Source: Isoetes taiwanensis (Eukaryota > Streptophyta > Lycopodiopsida > Isoetales > Isoetaceae). Taken from it: 64,000 nt of DNA. Location of the stretch: contig JAJEKV010000005.1 of assembly GCA_021234155.1 (NCBI GenBank), positions 28,947,617 to 29,011,616 on the forward strand. The letters run 5' to 3'. Shown piece by piece: positions 1 to 12,568 of this stretch. Below the pieces are notes generated by a model. It was given only the letters and a program-made list of their open reading frames with translations, did no database searches and was not told the origin of the DNA. The first letter of the stretch is position 1, and each line of letters starts with the position of its first letter. Made by a program: the position numbers and the translations under genes.

Positions 1-2016
1 TTTGTCGGAAAACAACAAAAATCTTCCAAAAACATGACACGCTTACTCCGGTGAAGATCTTTAAGAATCCACCGTAGTAAGCCCAAAGTCTCCAGAATTT
101 TGCAAGCACAAATGCTCCGGGGAACCATATGACTAAAAGCGGATCTTCAAGGCTTCAAGGACCCCCACCGTATGAAGTCGGTGAGGAGTTCCCCCACAAA
201 GACCCCTAAGCTAACCACGGCCCAAAATGTGGTGGTGAACCCAGATATTTTCCAGTAGATATCTAACGTGAGAGGCCAAAAAAAAAAACCCTAACCGGGC
301 CACGCACATGTTTGGTACGGAATGTTAAAGGTGAAATCCCCGGGGGTCATGGCTCTAAATATGCAAGCCTTCCTCTTATGGATGAGCTATAGTGGGTTGT
401 TACCTAAAGAGCAGTCCCACCCCTGTTCTAGTTGGGCCATCATGGGTTGCTACCAAAAGGGCAGACTGAAATCATATGCATATTGAAGCATCTCTTCTTT
501 AAGGTTGCGAACCCAACTGATATGAAGCAAAGGTCTAATGATGCCATAGCTATTTTATTTTGGCGAAAAGCTGTTCACAGATCTGGGCAGCAATACTGTG
601 ACGTTTAGCACTTTGTATTCCATTCTGTCACCATGGATAATTAATGCTTATGCTAATTATTCATGTTCAACTAGCAAGGTAAGGTTAGCTATATTAAGTT
701 AAACATAATTAATTAATAATTAGTGATTAACTATGTTATTTGATTATTAATTATTATATTGGTTTAGCAATTTTCACGCAACCCAAATTGATAGGGCCAT
801 TTTTAGGCTTACCTAAATTGCGACCTCAACCCAAATTTGCGCCAAATCAATTTTGGGGAACTTGGAGGAGGAGGAAAAGCCATAGCCACCAGGAAGATGG
901 AGAATCTCAAATATAACGGGTCTAGCTAGTAAACTGGTTAGTGGGATAGATAGCTTGAGTTTCTAGCTAGGAATTAACCCGTGTTTGAATAGATATTAGA
1001 TAAATCTTATGATGATTCTTAGTTTGAAGTTATGAATGGATGTATAGTAGTTCTTTGCTGCACCTCTTGTGTTTGTGGAGACAAAGGGGGGTAGATACCT
1101 AAAAGCTAGTAGGATTATAGATGAGTCTAGCTAGAACCCTGTAAATCCCATGCGGCCTGTGTATAGGAACCTGCCTGGCTATAGATGCTTTGTACTGACT
1201 AAGCACCAGACAACGGGGATAAGAAGATTATGGATGGTAGATCCTTGATGAGAGTGCCACATAGGTGTCGGGGTTTCTCATGGGAAATCTGTAACAGCAA
1301 CACCACTCAGGGCTAACCTCCTTCAACTTGCCATGCTACCAATTTCCCACAGGAAGCACCCTCAACCCAGGCGGTTTTAAACGAGGTGCGTCCTGGACTA
1401 CCTCGACTATTGGATTCATTGATCCTACGGCTCATACCATGCGTTAGGGCCTTTGGGCGCCTCTCATTCAATTATGGTCATTATGATTAAGAGCGCCTAT
1501 GATTTTGAAATATTCTCCTAAGGTTTTGGAATATAAAATACGAGGATTTGAACCTCTATATGGCTTTGCCTAATATTTTAGAATATGAAATATGAGAAGT
1601 TGAATCCCTACCAAAATATATCAATGTCCTAATAAAATGTTTTGACCAATACAACCAACGAGCTAATGTGATAATTTATTTTATTAGATCTATGTGTTTT
1701 TTTTTTCTAATAATAACAACCCATTCAATTTTAGAGTATGGTCTATGGTTTCAGGAATAATCAGTTATACATCCATGTCCAATCCCCCTGGAACTCTCTG
1801 TTGTTGTGCTACATATTCTAGCACATGGTCCAGTCCCTCGTAGCCCGAGGTTTCCTAGTTTGCGTCGTCTATTGCGCCATCTCCTAGATCATGACATGTG
1901 GCTGCTAGGCACGATCGAATGGGCTATAATAGCATCCCCCTGCTCATGATGTTAGGTAATGTGCCTTTAAGAGGCCATTCTTTGAGAGGCCATTGTAGGA
2001 GGCTTGAAGCACAGCC
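1..2016. other. No recognisable gene
   Basis: I see no coding region, RNA gene or structured repeat that I can name. The stretch is mixed in composition, with AT-rich patches near 640-780 and 1,490-1,700, and short open frames only. It is probably old repeat or intergenic DNA. Confidence 0.5.
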
Positions 2017-2850
2017 TCAACAATTAAAAATAGAAAAGTGTCCTCTGCAGATTATATACATCTTGAGAACCATCATCCATTGGCAGACATCAGGTAGCCA
2101 TAGAGAAAAGTTATGAAAAATTGTGAAGAGGAAGATACAACCCGTATTCAAAATCTTATCAAGGCACCTAAATTTCTGAATTTTTTTGAAAGCATCATAT
2201 ATATCATCCTCCAACCAGTCCCAACACCTTTGAAAGAATTTAATAAGGAAGCTATTCCATTCCAGCCAGGGCATTTGTCCTTTTTTAAGAGAACTATAGT
2301 TGCTTTAAAATCCTCCTTCACAATATTGAACTTAAGCAACAACCTCTTCGCTTTAAAAATAATGTGACGCACCTTAATCAACACAAGGGAATGGATGTCT
2401 CAGACAGAATAAAGAAAAGTCACCATGAAGATACTGCTTAAGAAGCACAGGATCAGAGACAAGAGTACCATCTGGCAACGCCAAAGATTGCACAAAAGTA
2501 GCAAGTTTCCTTTTTCTGCAAAAAAGAAGCATCACATCAATCTCTATCCTTGAACCATTGCAACCATGCCTTCACCTTGATTTCAGTAACTTTCACAGTT
2601 TCCATAGTCTTCATCTGAGATAGTAACGCCTTTCCTCTAACTCCATTGGTAGGGGCACGAGCATAGAGTAGTTCTAATTCTTGACTACATGAAGTCAACA
2701 GTCTTCTCGTTTCAGCAGCTTTGACTCTGCTCCATTCTTTTGCAAATGACTTTACTGTGAAAAATGTGGAAAAACGTTGTACCTATTCCATACATGCCCC
2801 TACGAGGTATGAAGATCCGTGACCAAACTCCATTACAGCCAACTTCTCAA
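2017..2850 (-). mobile_element. LINE (non-LTR retrotransposon) fragment, endonuclease-to-RT linker and RT start
   Basis: Read on the minus strand, the segment gives the stretch that precedes and begins a plant LINE reverse transcriptase. It contains KDKCPGWNGI, then WDWLEDDIYDAFKKIQK, then DKILNTGCIFL, which match the conserved start of the RT domain in plant L1-type elements. Upstream (2,550-2,850) the frame reads AKEWSRVKAAETRRLL and VKAWLQWFKDRD, typical of the linker before the RT. Stops and frame changes show that it is dead. No poly-A tail or target duplication was found, so both ends are undefined. The RT start resembles the LINE at 13.1-15.6 kb (both read DKILNT or DRILNTACISL-like), but the two are clearly diverged. 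Confidence 0.7.
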
Positions 2851-3828
2851 CAAAGTTTAAATTGAAACACATTAATTTAATTTAAAGTAGAGGGATATTT
2901 TGGTAGTTTCAAAATATCTGAAACCTTTCCATTATTTGAGCTAAATTGCATAAAGAACAAAGGTATACTATAAGGCATTGGTTTGAGACAGACCCTGAGG
3001 CTGATTGGTTCTTGATTGAAACAGGGTAGTTTTCTCAGATAGAAATATTGAAAGTTCAGTTGATAATATTCTTGCTTGAGAAATATTGAAAATACCATTT
3101 ATAATGTTGAAGCAGAGGAAGGAAGGAAGGAAGGTTCTTTTATCGTCCGCGGAGGCCAATCGGCCTATCGGACCCAAATTACATGGGTGCAGCAGGCCCG
3201 TTGCTACCCGGATTAAAAAACCCCCTCTTAGGAGGGAAAAACCGTCGCAGCAAGCCTGCTGACAGCTGTACAAATATACATATATACAGATTAGTGCTTT
3301 GATGAGCTATTAACATTGATACGTTGATCAGGTAACTTTATAATACTTCATTTTCTTACTGTCGTATAGACCTTTAAGATGCAACCCTATATAGCTCCTT
3401 CCTGGCATCTGTATGGGCTAAATTTTGTATCCTGCATTTGACTAGCAAAATGCATGGTCAAATTGCTGACTAGATACATGTTGAAGCAAATTAAGTTGCA
3501 GCTCTACCCATTACAAAAACCGGAAAGGCAAGGTAAGAAACAAGTCCAATAGCTTCCATTCTTATCACCTTCTGAGCATTGTAATATTCCAGCATGTTTA
3601 CCCTCCGCAGATCTAGTACAGGTCTCACTTTTTATTGAATCTTTTAAATTAGAAGACAACTGAAGTAAATTAACAATTACTCCATGCCAATGTACACAAC
3701 TCACTCAATAATTTCTGAGTTATTCTGCTTACTTCTTGCGCATCTCACCTGTTAGTACACATATTGCTTCTCATTGCTGAGAAAGTAATCCTCGTTGCTG
3801 ATGTTTTAAGACAGCCCATATAAAAAAC
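2851..3828. other. Intergenic region downstream of the carrier gene, with a small inverted repeat
   Basis: There is no gene here. At 3,190-3,261 an imperfect inverted repeat of about 18 bp (cagcaggc...gcctgctg) encloses a smaller CCCTC/GAGGG hairpin, preceded by a short GGAA run near 3,116-3,136. It could be the end of a small transposon or SINE, but I cannot classify it. The region 3,500-3,828 probably includes the 3' UTR of the carrier gene. Confidence 0.4.
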
Positions 3829-6703
3829 CTATGATCCATGACCAACTGAGTTATATCCAAGCAGTTTGGCAGCAAATTCCCATGTGACAATGGCAGCAGC
3901 ATTTGCAGGGAAAGCTCGCAGCAAGGTAGGACCAAGCCCAGTATAAAGCCCACGAAAACCAAGTTGCTTGTGAATCTGCACAGTATAATACATCGAATGG
4001 GAAGAACAGTAAGAGAGTGGCCGTGTGTGTGTGTGTGTGTGTGTGCATGAGCATGCATTGGTTGTGTGTATGTTTTTGTTCGGGGAGGGAGAGGGAGATG
4101 CTTTCAAGGGTTTTTTAGGGTGGGGTAGGGAGTGCTTGAGGACATCTAGCCATGGTGCTACATTCATTTTTATTACAAAATGCCCATTCCCACCAATTCG
4201 CAATGCTAATATGTATATGTGAAAGGAAACATAAAATTACATACAATTTGAAGATGGTAGAAGGGGTTTCTGCTCCCATCGGAAGGAGCAACTGAAGTCT
4301 GTATACGAGTTTTTGCTACATCAAATGGCAAAACTGCACACCAGAACTGATCCACACACATCACATGTCAGTGCTAGTTAAGAAAGTCTTTACATGTGAA
4401 TCAAACAAAGAGATCAGTCAACTGCCTTTAATTTCTAACTAATAGAAATTGCTGAGGTGTCTACTTAATCAAGGCCAAAAATAATTTCTGATATCAAAAG
4501 TTATTTATTGCAGGCTGAGCTTTCTCATTTTTTCTGGCATCTTCTGCACTGACCAATTGTGTCTATGGGCTGCAGGTCCTGCTTTATTTAATTGAAGGTC
4601 GTATTCTTGTGTAACTTCCTTTCCTGAGTGAGCTCTGGGTATATCACACAGGCATAAAAGCTTTCGTCATTGCTTAAGAGGCACATAAAACTGCTCGTAA
4701 TCATGTTTTGTACAACATATTGATCACATTCACATGTTCATAAGACTTGTATCCAAAGTTTTTTTACATAAATAATAGCACCATCCCGCATGCTCATTTG
4801 TATGGATATAACCACCCTTTTCTTTCTTCTCACCAGATAAAATCCAAACTGCGTCCCTATGGATCTCAGTTCAAAAGCCCAGCTAAAGGTAACTAAAGAG
4901 GATACACTATACCTTTTCGGCATCATTTGGAAGCAAAGACCAGTAATGCAAAGTAGTAACTTGTTGTTTACAAAACATAATCCAAGATAAAACAGCCGAG
5001 GAATGCAATTTAAAGACTACACACTTCATGCCAACAGAAGGTGGATTTGCATTTGAAAAGCTACACGCTGAATTGAAATGAATATAAAAAGCATAACAAA
5101 TATTACACTTACTGCTATGCCTGAAAGTCCACCGCTGCAAACTCCAATCACACCTTCTACAACAAATTGAGGAACTGCATTCCATGTTCCTCTCTGGTAT
5201 TCTTGTCCTTCTGTACTTAAAATGGACTTTAAGTAGCTCCGTGTAACCTCATATGTGGTGAAAAAGCAAGCATTTCCAATAGACTCCCTAAATACTGTTG
5301 CCGTCCACCCGCAAAATACTCCCCTCATCTAGATATTCCAAAGCCAATAAAATATGTGTGTAGGTAAAAAGAAATATACTATTGTCCGACTTACCCCCTC
5401 CCTCTGTATGATTTTCTGTAAACAATCTAATGGCCCACTATATATGCTGGATCGATTTGTCAGCATGTCTCTTGCCTGCACTTGCAGTTTGCACTGCACA
5501 ATTTTATTTACTGGTTAGCTACTAATCAAATATATTAAAAGTTCTATCCACGTGAAACATCAATACTTGCCTTCACCAATTCTGTTGGACAAAGGATTAA
5601 GCTGATTCCAGCCCCTGCAATTGCTGCTGCAGGGATAGTGCTAGCCAGATTTGGCATTTGTGCATCTCCTCCCTTCCTAGAAAAGCCCCGCCCAATAAGA
5701 AGCCCCAATTAGTAATGCCTATGCTGCTATAAGTATTGTTGCTAGATGTTTATTTCAGGATAATATTAAAATGTTAAACCTTTAATTGTAATGCAAATCA
5801 TCCAGGACAGAGATATCAAATTGCTCACACTATGTCTCCAAAAAGGTAACTATTCTGTTAATATACAGGCAGAGTGTTTCCTGTTAAACGACTTTTGGAG
5901 TGTAGCTCAGCTTCATATTATAAAGACTTTTCAAACAGATTGATAACTGTATAAGTCAAATGCTAAGCGGTTTAATTGAGCAATATGGAATGTACAATCA
6001 ATTGCCCATGGTTCATGTAAAGTACTATCAACTCCACTTCCAACTGCTGCAATACTACAATGCAATCTAAGAAGACATGCTAAGCAATTTGACCTTTATG
6101 ATGACGCGGCTCAACTCAAACACTCATATGTCATCCTTCTTGATGATTTTAATGTATGCACTGCTGCAATGCAAGCTACTAATTAACTGTCAGGTATTTA
6201 CCTGCAATGCACTCTTTATTTGGGAATATGTGCCGAACAATACTGAACTTTCAACTGCCATACCAACAAAAGAAGGAGTTGCACCTTTATAGAGACCTTT
6301 CACCTGATATCAACGAGCAGGGTTTATAAAAATGAATCCCAAAAAGGCTACAACCGCAGCAAAAGAATTTACCCCTTCACTTTCCAAAATGTAACGTGTA
6401 CAGTGGATGGCATTGCGGTATCTTATAGTATTCATATGCTGGGCCTGCAGCTTGACCTGGCAGCACCCCCAAACAATGAGATCATAAGTGGATAGACGAT
6501 TTTGAGAACAAGCAGAAAACGTTAAGGAAAGCATTTGCTTGATTAAAATAAGAAAAAGATGTCTCAGTAAACACCTTAACAGTGTCAAATGGATGACCAA
6601 TCAGGACGGTGGAGATACCAGCTGCGAATCCCGCTGCATAGTGCTTAGCAACATCCCCAAAGATGGATCTGCCTTCCGAGCCAACTGCCTGTTCGCACTC
6701 CAT
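3829..6703 (-). CDS. Mitochondrial basic amino acid (arginine) carrier, BAC1-like; 8 exons, 326 aa
   Basis: This is a member of the mitochondrial carrier family (SLC25) of the inner membrane. The best match from memory is plant BAC1, which exchanges arginine, lysine, ornithine and histidine. Exons on the minus strand, in coding order, are 6575-6703, 6373-6456, 6202-6303, 5571-5672, 5395-5493, 5113-5328, 4245-4346 and 3829-3975. All junctions are phase 0 and together give 326 aa with no stop. The three carrier signatures are visible: HPFDTVKVKLQ (repeat 1), CPTELVKCKLQ (repeat 2) and LPFDVAKTRIQT (repeat 3). Each repeat has a helix-packing loop such as GVKGLYKGA, and the C-terminus reads LRAFPANAAAIVTWEF. 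The start MECEQAVGSEG places about 20 residues before the first membrane helix, as usual for the family. Intron 4 begins with GC instead of GT. The reading frame is clean, so the gene is probably functional. The exact substrate is inferred from family resemblance only. Confidence 0.85.
4022..4046. repeat. (GT)n microsatellite in carrier intron 7
   Basis: A run of about twelve GT units lies inside the intron between the last two coding exons of the carrier gene. It also creates artificial histidine/threonine-rich frames on the minus strand. Confidence 0.9.
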
Positions 6704-7889
6704 ATGAAGTTTTTTTAGACAAGAACCCTAGAGTTCAATGCTCACCAACGAAGGAAACAACAAAATGAAACATGTTCGTTCTTAAGTTTAGTAAAGTCAG
6801 CGTAATTAGTTTTGTATTAGTTTTGTATTGGTTTGGGGTATTCTCGATTGGTATGGATAAGATTGTTGCCATGTATAGTGTTGGAGAGTCCTTATCATTT
6901 TCACCCCCTTTCTTTCCGCCTATGTTGGAATTCAGCGCATGGTTCGGAATTACACGAATTTAGGCTGAGATTCCACTGGTGGACATCGCAGTTATCTATG
7001 TGGCATCAAATGCCACAAAAAATAACTTCCGGAACTGGATATGTGATTCCATTAGAGAGGTAATTAATTGCCACGTCAAATTTCATATTCATCTCTCATT
7101 TCAAATTCGTTTTTGATGAGTCCCGGTGCACACAGTAGCCCAACGACCAAGCAGAATCCGAATCGATGCACAGAGACAAGATGGAGAATCGATACCCAAT
7201 CCAGGAAGACTGAAAATCGAGGACAGAAAGTGGCAAGACGGATTTGCAAAAACGAGGCTTAATCCATGGATCAATTGGTCGAATTTCAGACTGGAATTTA
7301 GAAACGAATGAGAGAAAGAGATACATAATCAGTTCTAGAAGTTCTAAAAAAAGCAATTACCCACAAAATTGTGGACCTTTAAATCAATTGCGACAAATCC
7401 TTCATAAATGACAACAGATAAGAACTATTTCAAGAAACTCAACATTCTGACTACTAGAACTATAACAAAAAAAATTTAACAGCACTTCCAAACCACACAT
7501 ATCTATTTGCTTCAAGTAAACATGCCAGCTGTTTTGGATCATCTTAACAACCAGCCTTATTAAAACCTGTATTGAGGCATATTTAAAGCTTGCTTGTTAG
7601 ACCTCAACCTCCATATATATTTATTTTTCCATTAATCTGCAACCTGTCAGTCTAATCTACCATTTCCATCAATTATAGAAATTATATCAATCTGCTATCT
7701 ACAATCTACAATAAGCCCGTCTATTACTTGCATACAATCATTGCATTTAAACAGCTCTGTTCTCTTATCTCCTGCATTTTGGATTTTTTTTAACTACATC
7801 ATTTTATCTTAGCAAAAGTCAAATGGAATTTAACTAATTGAATGAAATTATGCGAAGCAGTTGTAAAATCCAAATGGCATACAACACAT
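6704..7889. other. Upstream region of the carrier gene and intergenic DNA
   Basis: This holds the 5' UTR and promoter of the carrier gene (reading leftward) and then AT-rich intergenic DNA up to the Harbinger-like gene. I see no further coding region. No promoter element can be assigned with confidence. Confidence 0.4.
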
Positions 7890-8597
7890 TCATTCCTCTC
7901 CTGAGGTCTCACTATCTTCTTCGCCAAATTGTTCATGAACTAACTCCATGGACCGTTTCTTATACAATGCAGTTGCCAAAGCATTGCGACGTGCCGAATT
8001 AGCTATAGAAATTGCTACTGCTGTCCTTGGAGCTTTCTGAATAAAGGAGGCAACTGCTTCACTGTCATCTTCAAGTGATCTTGCAAGGGCTTCCATTGGG
8101 TTCAAATTCAGTCCGTTCACTCTATGTAGACCATATGAAGCTGCTCGTGCCACTTTTGTCTCTGGAATATTCAAGTGCTTTATTTTATTTGCATACTGTT
8201 TGGACTTCCTTTCAGATTCTATTGCTTTATGGAGTTCCAGCTTAGCCTCCTCAACCCATGAACTATCAAATTTTTCACCATGCCTTATGCAAATATTATG
8301 TAAAACAAGACAAGTAGCAACAATCTCGGGTATGCTCTCTAGCTTAGTATCATTTCGCTTTAGTAAAAATCTGAATCTGGATTTCAACATACCAAAAGCA
8401 CGTTCAACAGCCATTCTAGTGCTTGACTGGACAAAAACCCTTGAAAACACCCTTCCATGTAGGAGATAAAAACAAGCAAATGCATGCTCCTTATGAAACT
8501 CGCATCCAATTATCAGGACCATGGCATTTCGGAGCCTAAACCTATGACAAAAAATCAACAGATCCTGCAATAGAGACATCTGATTTGTGCAATGCAA
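7890..8597 (-). CDS. PIF/Harbinger transposase-derived nuclease, C-terminal part (235 aa)
   Basis: The product resembles the C-terminal third of the DDE-4 nuclease of PIF/Harbinger transposons and their domesticated plant relatives (ALP1-like). After an odd N-terminus, the frame carries VQSSTRMAVERAFGMLKSRF near residues 60-80. Its ERAFG glutamate is the last acid of the DDE triad. Then follows ATCLVLHNICI, the usual closing helix, and an acidic tail ending EEDSETSGEE. The family is normally about 400 aa, and the part carrying the first two catalytic aspartates is missing or lies in unrecognised sequence to the right. The frame is open over 708 bp, so this is either a recently broken transposon or the last exon of a host gene. 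I found no terminal repeats or 3-bp duplications. The true start is unknown; the first Met is only the start of the open frame. Confidence 0.65.
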   Translation of the reverse strand: MHCTNQMSLLQDLLIFCHRFRLRNAMVLIIGCEFHKEHAFACFYLLHGRVFSRVFVQSSTRMAVERAFGMLKSRFRFLLKRNDTKLESIPEIVATCLVLHNICIRHGEKFDSSWVEEAKLELHKAIESERKSKQYANKIKHLNIPETKVARAASYGLHRVNGLNLNPMEALARSLEDDSEAVASFIQKAPRTAVAISIANSARRNALATALYKKRSMELVHEQFGEEDSETSGEE

Positions 8598-9297
8598 ACT
8601 ATGTAATTTCCTGATTTAGTAGAGGGATTCCGATTTTAGAATGATTATTAGACAACAATTCTTGTCTTTGGATCCAACAATAAAAGTATACGCTAAATCG
8701 TTGAAACATAATGATTTTCTCCCTCCACATTATACAAACATCTTGTCATGTTTTCGACATGGAAATCCGAACTCATCTTGTAAAATTATCCATAGTTACG
8801 AGCATAGCATATAAATAAACAACAAAATCACAACAAAACTAACTTACTTCATACTAGGATTTTGGTTGACCTAGGACATTATTTTAGAAAAATGGACCAA
8901 CATTAGACATTAGCATTATCATCACGAATTGTACATGCTAGAGTTGACTAGCGTAGTTCTCTAGCGCATTGATTGTGAGCATCAACACTAATACCATTGA
9001 CTTCATGTGCGCACTCAAGAACCATCTTCTCATCTCCTAAACATCCTAAATATATTTGACGTTTGAAGTGGCCATCCAAGATGTATGGCGGCATGCAAAC
9101 TAGGGAGAAGATTCCAGGAGCTCCACGACCGGCGAGAGCTGAGAGTGGAATCGCGACCCAGTTCCAGGCTGCCACAAATTGCAACTGGGTCGATTTACCT
9201 GCTAATCACCTGCACATAATTGCTTGAGCGGAATCGCTGAGCTCTTTTCCATTCTAGAGGCGAAAGAAAAGACCCAATTGCCATATTGTGGCAAGTC
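8598..9297. other. No recognised gene between the Harbinger-like frame and the LINE
   Basis: AT-rich DNA precedes a short open frame on the minus strand at 8,948-9,184 with no recognised motif. It could hold upstream exons of the Harbinger-like gene, but none could be identified. Confidence 0.35.
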
Positions 9298-9309
9298 ACT
9301 AACATAACT
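9298..9309. repeat. Target-site duplication, left copy, LINE copy 1
   Basis: The 12-bp sequence actaacataact is repeated exactly at 10958-10969, directly after the poly-A tail. Confidence 0.9.
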
Positions 9310-10957
9310 AAGCTGTTGGGTATTCCCTTTCGAGGGGATGTTTCCCTGGGGAGGGTGTGGGACGAGATTTTGCAGGGGTTGCAGAAACACCTCAATTGGT
9401 GGAAGGGTAGCAAGTTATCCATGGCAGGTAGGATCACTGTTGCCAAGTCAGTACTTTGTAGCACTCATGTGTATACAGCATCTGCGATGTTAGCTCCTGA
9501 GGGTAAGATACAGGCTTTGGATAAGATTGTTCGAAATTTTGTGTGGGGCGGGGATGATGAAGGGGCGGTTGTTAAAGTGGCTTGGTGGAAGTGTCTCCGT
9601 CCCCGGGAGGATGGGGGCTTGGCCATTCTGGATTTGGCGCTGCATAGTAAGGTGTTGGTCTCCAAGTTTGTTTGGAGCACTCTGCAGGATGGAGCATCTT
9701 CTCCTGGTGCGGCGTTGTTGTTGCAGTCTCTTCGCCATTGTGTGGCATTTGGGAAGCCGTCTGTGCATGTGGAGTTGCCCTGGGCACTGTTGTATGGTCT
9801 CCGGCCTTTCCCACATGCATCCCCTTTTCTCACGGGGGTGTTGCGGGCTTGGGATCATGTGCGTGTGCTCTTCCAGCTAGATTATGCCTCAGTTTATCAC
9901 CACTCTTCTCCTTTCTTGTGGGTTCCTCTACCCCCTGCGCACTTGCCCTTGGCTGCCACTGTGCATGCTCGGACGCAGGCCCGTTGGAGGCAAGCTGTTG
10001 TGCTCACCTTGGAGGATTGGTATTGGGGTGGTCAGCTAGCTTCATGGGAGTTCTTTTGAGCTCGCTTTCACCTGAGGGGCAGTGACCGAGCTATCTGGGA
10101 ACAAGTGGCGGGGAGTATTCCGCTACACATACCTATAGTCCCTCAGGATGATGTGGTGGTGCAGGTTTGGAAGGTTCATCCGGATGTTGTATCTTCTTGT
10201 TTTGTGCGGTCTTGTTACCGGGTGCTGGCTATTCATGACACTCTGCCCCCTTCATGCAAGTGGTCTCTGCAGCTTCCAGGTTCTCGATGGCGCTCGATTT
10301 GGACATGGACATGGAGCTCACTTTGCCCACCGAAGGTTAGGGTGCTTCTGTGGCAGGTGGTGCACCGCTGTATCAGGGTGAATGCCCTTGTGAGTCAGTT
10401 TTGGGCGGGTGTGAGCCCTCTCTGCCCTTGTTGTGGCCTTCATCGTGAGACTGTGGAGCATTGTCTAGTTTTATGCCCTCACTTGCAGCCTGCCTGGGAT
10501 TGGGTCAGGGCTCTGTTTCAGGTGAGATTGACTAGCCAGCAGTTGCTGCTTCATGTGTATCCTGGTGCTTGGCCGCTCTTGCGGCAGCAAGCCTTGCATC
10601 TGTGCGTGGCTTGGTTGGTGTGGCTGATTTGGAAGCGGCGGCGGTTGTGGATCTTTCAGGGGATTCAGCAGCCTGCAGCCTCTCTGATTCCTCGAATCAG
10701 GTACAAGCTATTTCAAAGCTTTCTGGTGTTCCCGGGATTAGCAGAGCGGAAGTTTGCCATTTGGCAGGACTTCGTGGGTGTTGTAGATGGTGATGGTCGG
10801 TTTGTACAGCAATAGAGTTGCAGTTTTTCTGTGAGTTTGTTGTGGAGTGTCGAGGTATCGTTGTCTCTTTGGGGCAGTTCTCCTTCCTCCTCACTTGCTT
10901 TGTAACATTACCATTCTTTTAATATATTGATGACACAGTTCTTCAAAAAAAAAAAAA
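9310..10957 (+). mobile_element. 5'-truncated LINE with poly-A tail (copy 1); RT C-terminus and zf-RVT
   Basis: The insertion runs from just after a 12-bp target duplication (actaacataact, 9298-9309) to a poly-A tail at 10945-10957, followed by the same 12 bp at 10958-10969. The plus strand encodes only the C-terminal part of a plant L1-type pol. It contains the thumb-region motif LGIPF...VWDEILQGLQKHLNWW, SMAGRITVAKSVL and VWGGDD. It then has the zf-RVT zinc-binding tail, reading PPKVRVLLWQVVHRC and CPCCGLHRETVEHCL (10,330-10,480). The frame breaks between 10,059 and 10,105, and a stop at 10,813-10,815 precedes a short 3' UTR. Truncation at the 5' end with a poly-A tail is the standard outcome of target-primed reverse transcription. 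It is the same family as the LINE at 13.1-15.6 kb; their 3' UTRs are nearly identical. Confidence 0.92.
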
Positions 10958-10969
10958 ACTAACATAACT
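10958..10969. repeat. Target-site duplication, right copy, LINE copy 1
   Basis: This exact copy of the 12 bp at 9298-9309 closes the LINE insertion. Its first A merges with the poly-A tail. Confidence 0.9.
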
Positions 10970-11769
10970 TGCGGTCATTAGCACGTGCTTTACCTGCCCT
11001 AGACGAATTTCTCAAATTCTAGCTTATCCACATTGCACTCCACATCAACAAGTTTCAATTTAGCCCGTTGGATTTTCAAATTACTGCATCTACGGCTGAA
11101 GAAATACAAAAACTGTAGAAATTACTTGCAGATCATCTGTTCTTTCCCTCCCCTCTTTGTTCTTGTGCTCCAGCAGACACTAGCTACTAGTTATTTTTTT
11201 CTGGAACAAGGCCCATGGCCAATATAACAGGTTTATTTACTTTTTGCAAGGGGCAGAGGAACTCATTCATGGCTTCGGTTGTGTGCTTGTGGCTTCTATG
11301 GAAAACGAAAGCAAAAGCAAAGGATTGGGTGGCCATTTTAAGCTTGAAAAAGTTGGGTTAGGAAAATGAAAAAAGCTCCTGAAAATTGCACAATTCATTT
11401 TAGTGACACGGTCCACCTCACTGGTCGAATTTTTATTCATGTTTGACTTCTACTCCGGTGGTGCAGAGCACGGCTAATTCCAATATGTGGGTCAGAATTT
11501 ACCATGGTTTTTGGGGCTTTAAATATATCATCTCTTAGTAGGCGAGCCCGGCTATCCAGGTAACCACATTCCGTTTCTTTGCGATATTCTATAAGACATG
11601 AGACTTTGTTAGAGGAATTTGTAAGCAAATTCTTTCCATACATTCAGTATGGATCCTTCTTCTTAGAATGGGGCTATCAAGTGGGTCTATATCTGCAAAT
11701 GGTCATGCTTATCCTAATGCCAATGCCTCTATGGACTCAATATTTTTAACCTCAAACCTGAGATTTTAG
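10970..11769. other. Intergenic or upstream Pumilio sequence
   Basis: There is no recognisable coding exon. The stretch may hold the 5' part or an intron of the Pumilio gene that follows. The last bases (…gattttag) form a good 3' splice site for the first recognised PUF exon. Confidence 0.35.
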
Positions 11770-12464
11770 TTTTTGGAAACATCGGAGCATCTTGAATTGG
11801 ATCTTCAAAGACGACTGAGTTTATCACAACAGGCAAAATATGCATCACTACATGAACTTAAAAGGCGGATTTACTTTATTGCAAAAGACCAGTATGGATG
11901 CCATTTTCTTCAGGTTTGTAGGATGTTGAGAAGATATTCTTGGAAATCATTGATCACATAATTGAACTCATGATAGACCCATTTGGGAAGTACCTGATAT
12001 AGAAGCTTCTAGAAGTGTGTATTGAAAATCAAAGGATGTAAATTTTATATGCTGTGACAAGAAATGATGAACTTGTTAATTTCTGTTAACATGCGTGAGT
12101 CACTTTGCTCTCTTCCAATTTAGTCTCATTTTTTTAGACAAATGTTATATGTTGTTTCTTTTTGTAATATATCTTATGACTCTAAATACTTGCATTTAGT
12201 TGATTATGCTTGTTTGAGTGCATGTATTTACAAGTTTCAAATGTCTGCAGTACGAGAGTTGTATAGAAGCCAGTGGAAAGCATTAAAGTTGCCTAAGCAA
12301 GTTTTGATGGCTATATCATCTCTCAGGCATGGAGTAATGAAACTTATCAAGGATTTGAATGGTAACCATGTTGCGCAATGCTTTCTGCAGAAGCTCACGC
12401 ATAAAGATAGTCAGGTGTTGGGTGTGAGAATCTTTCTATTGTTAACTGTTTAATTTGATGAATT

Positions 12465-12568
12465 GACTTGAGATTTTGCATAGTTCATCTACGATGCGGC
12501 AACACCATATTATGTTGACTTGAGATTTTGCATAGTTCATCTACGATACGACAACATCATACTATGTA
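12465..12568 (+). repeat. 52-bp tandem duplication at an exon edge of the Pumilio pseudogene
   Basis: Two copies (12465-12516 and 12517-12568) each begin gacttgagattttgcatag and include the splice acceptor and start of a PUF exon. Only the second copy continues in frame into the repeat. Confidence 0.85.

Noticed and set aside
9465-9858. 122-aa frames on the minus strand, and similar ones at 14,148-14,574 and 13,656-13,895 on the plus strand
   Set aside because: They are antisense shadows of LINE pol; the sense strand carries the RT and zf-RVT motifs.
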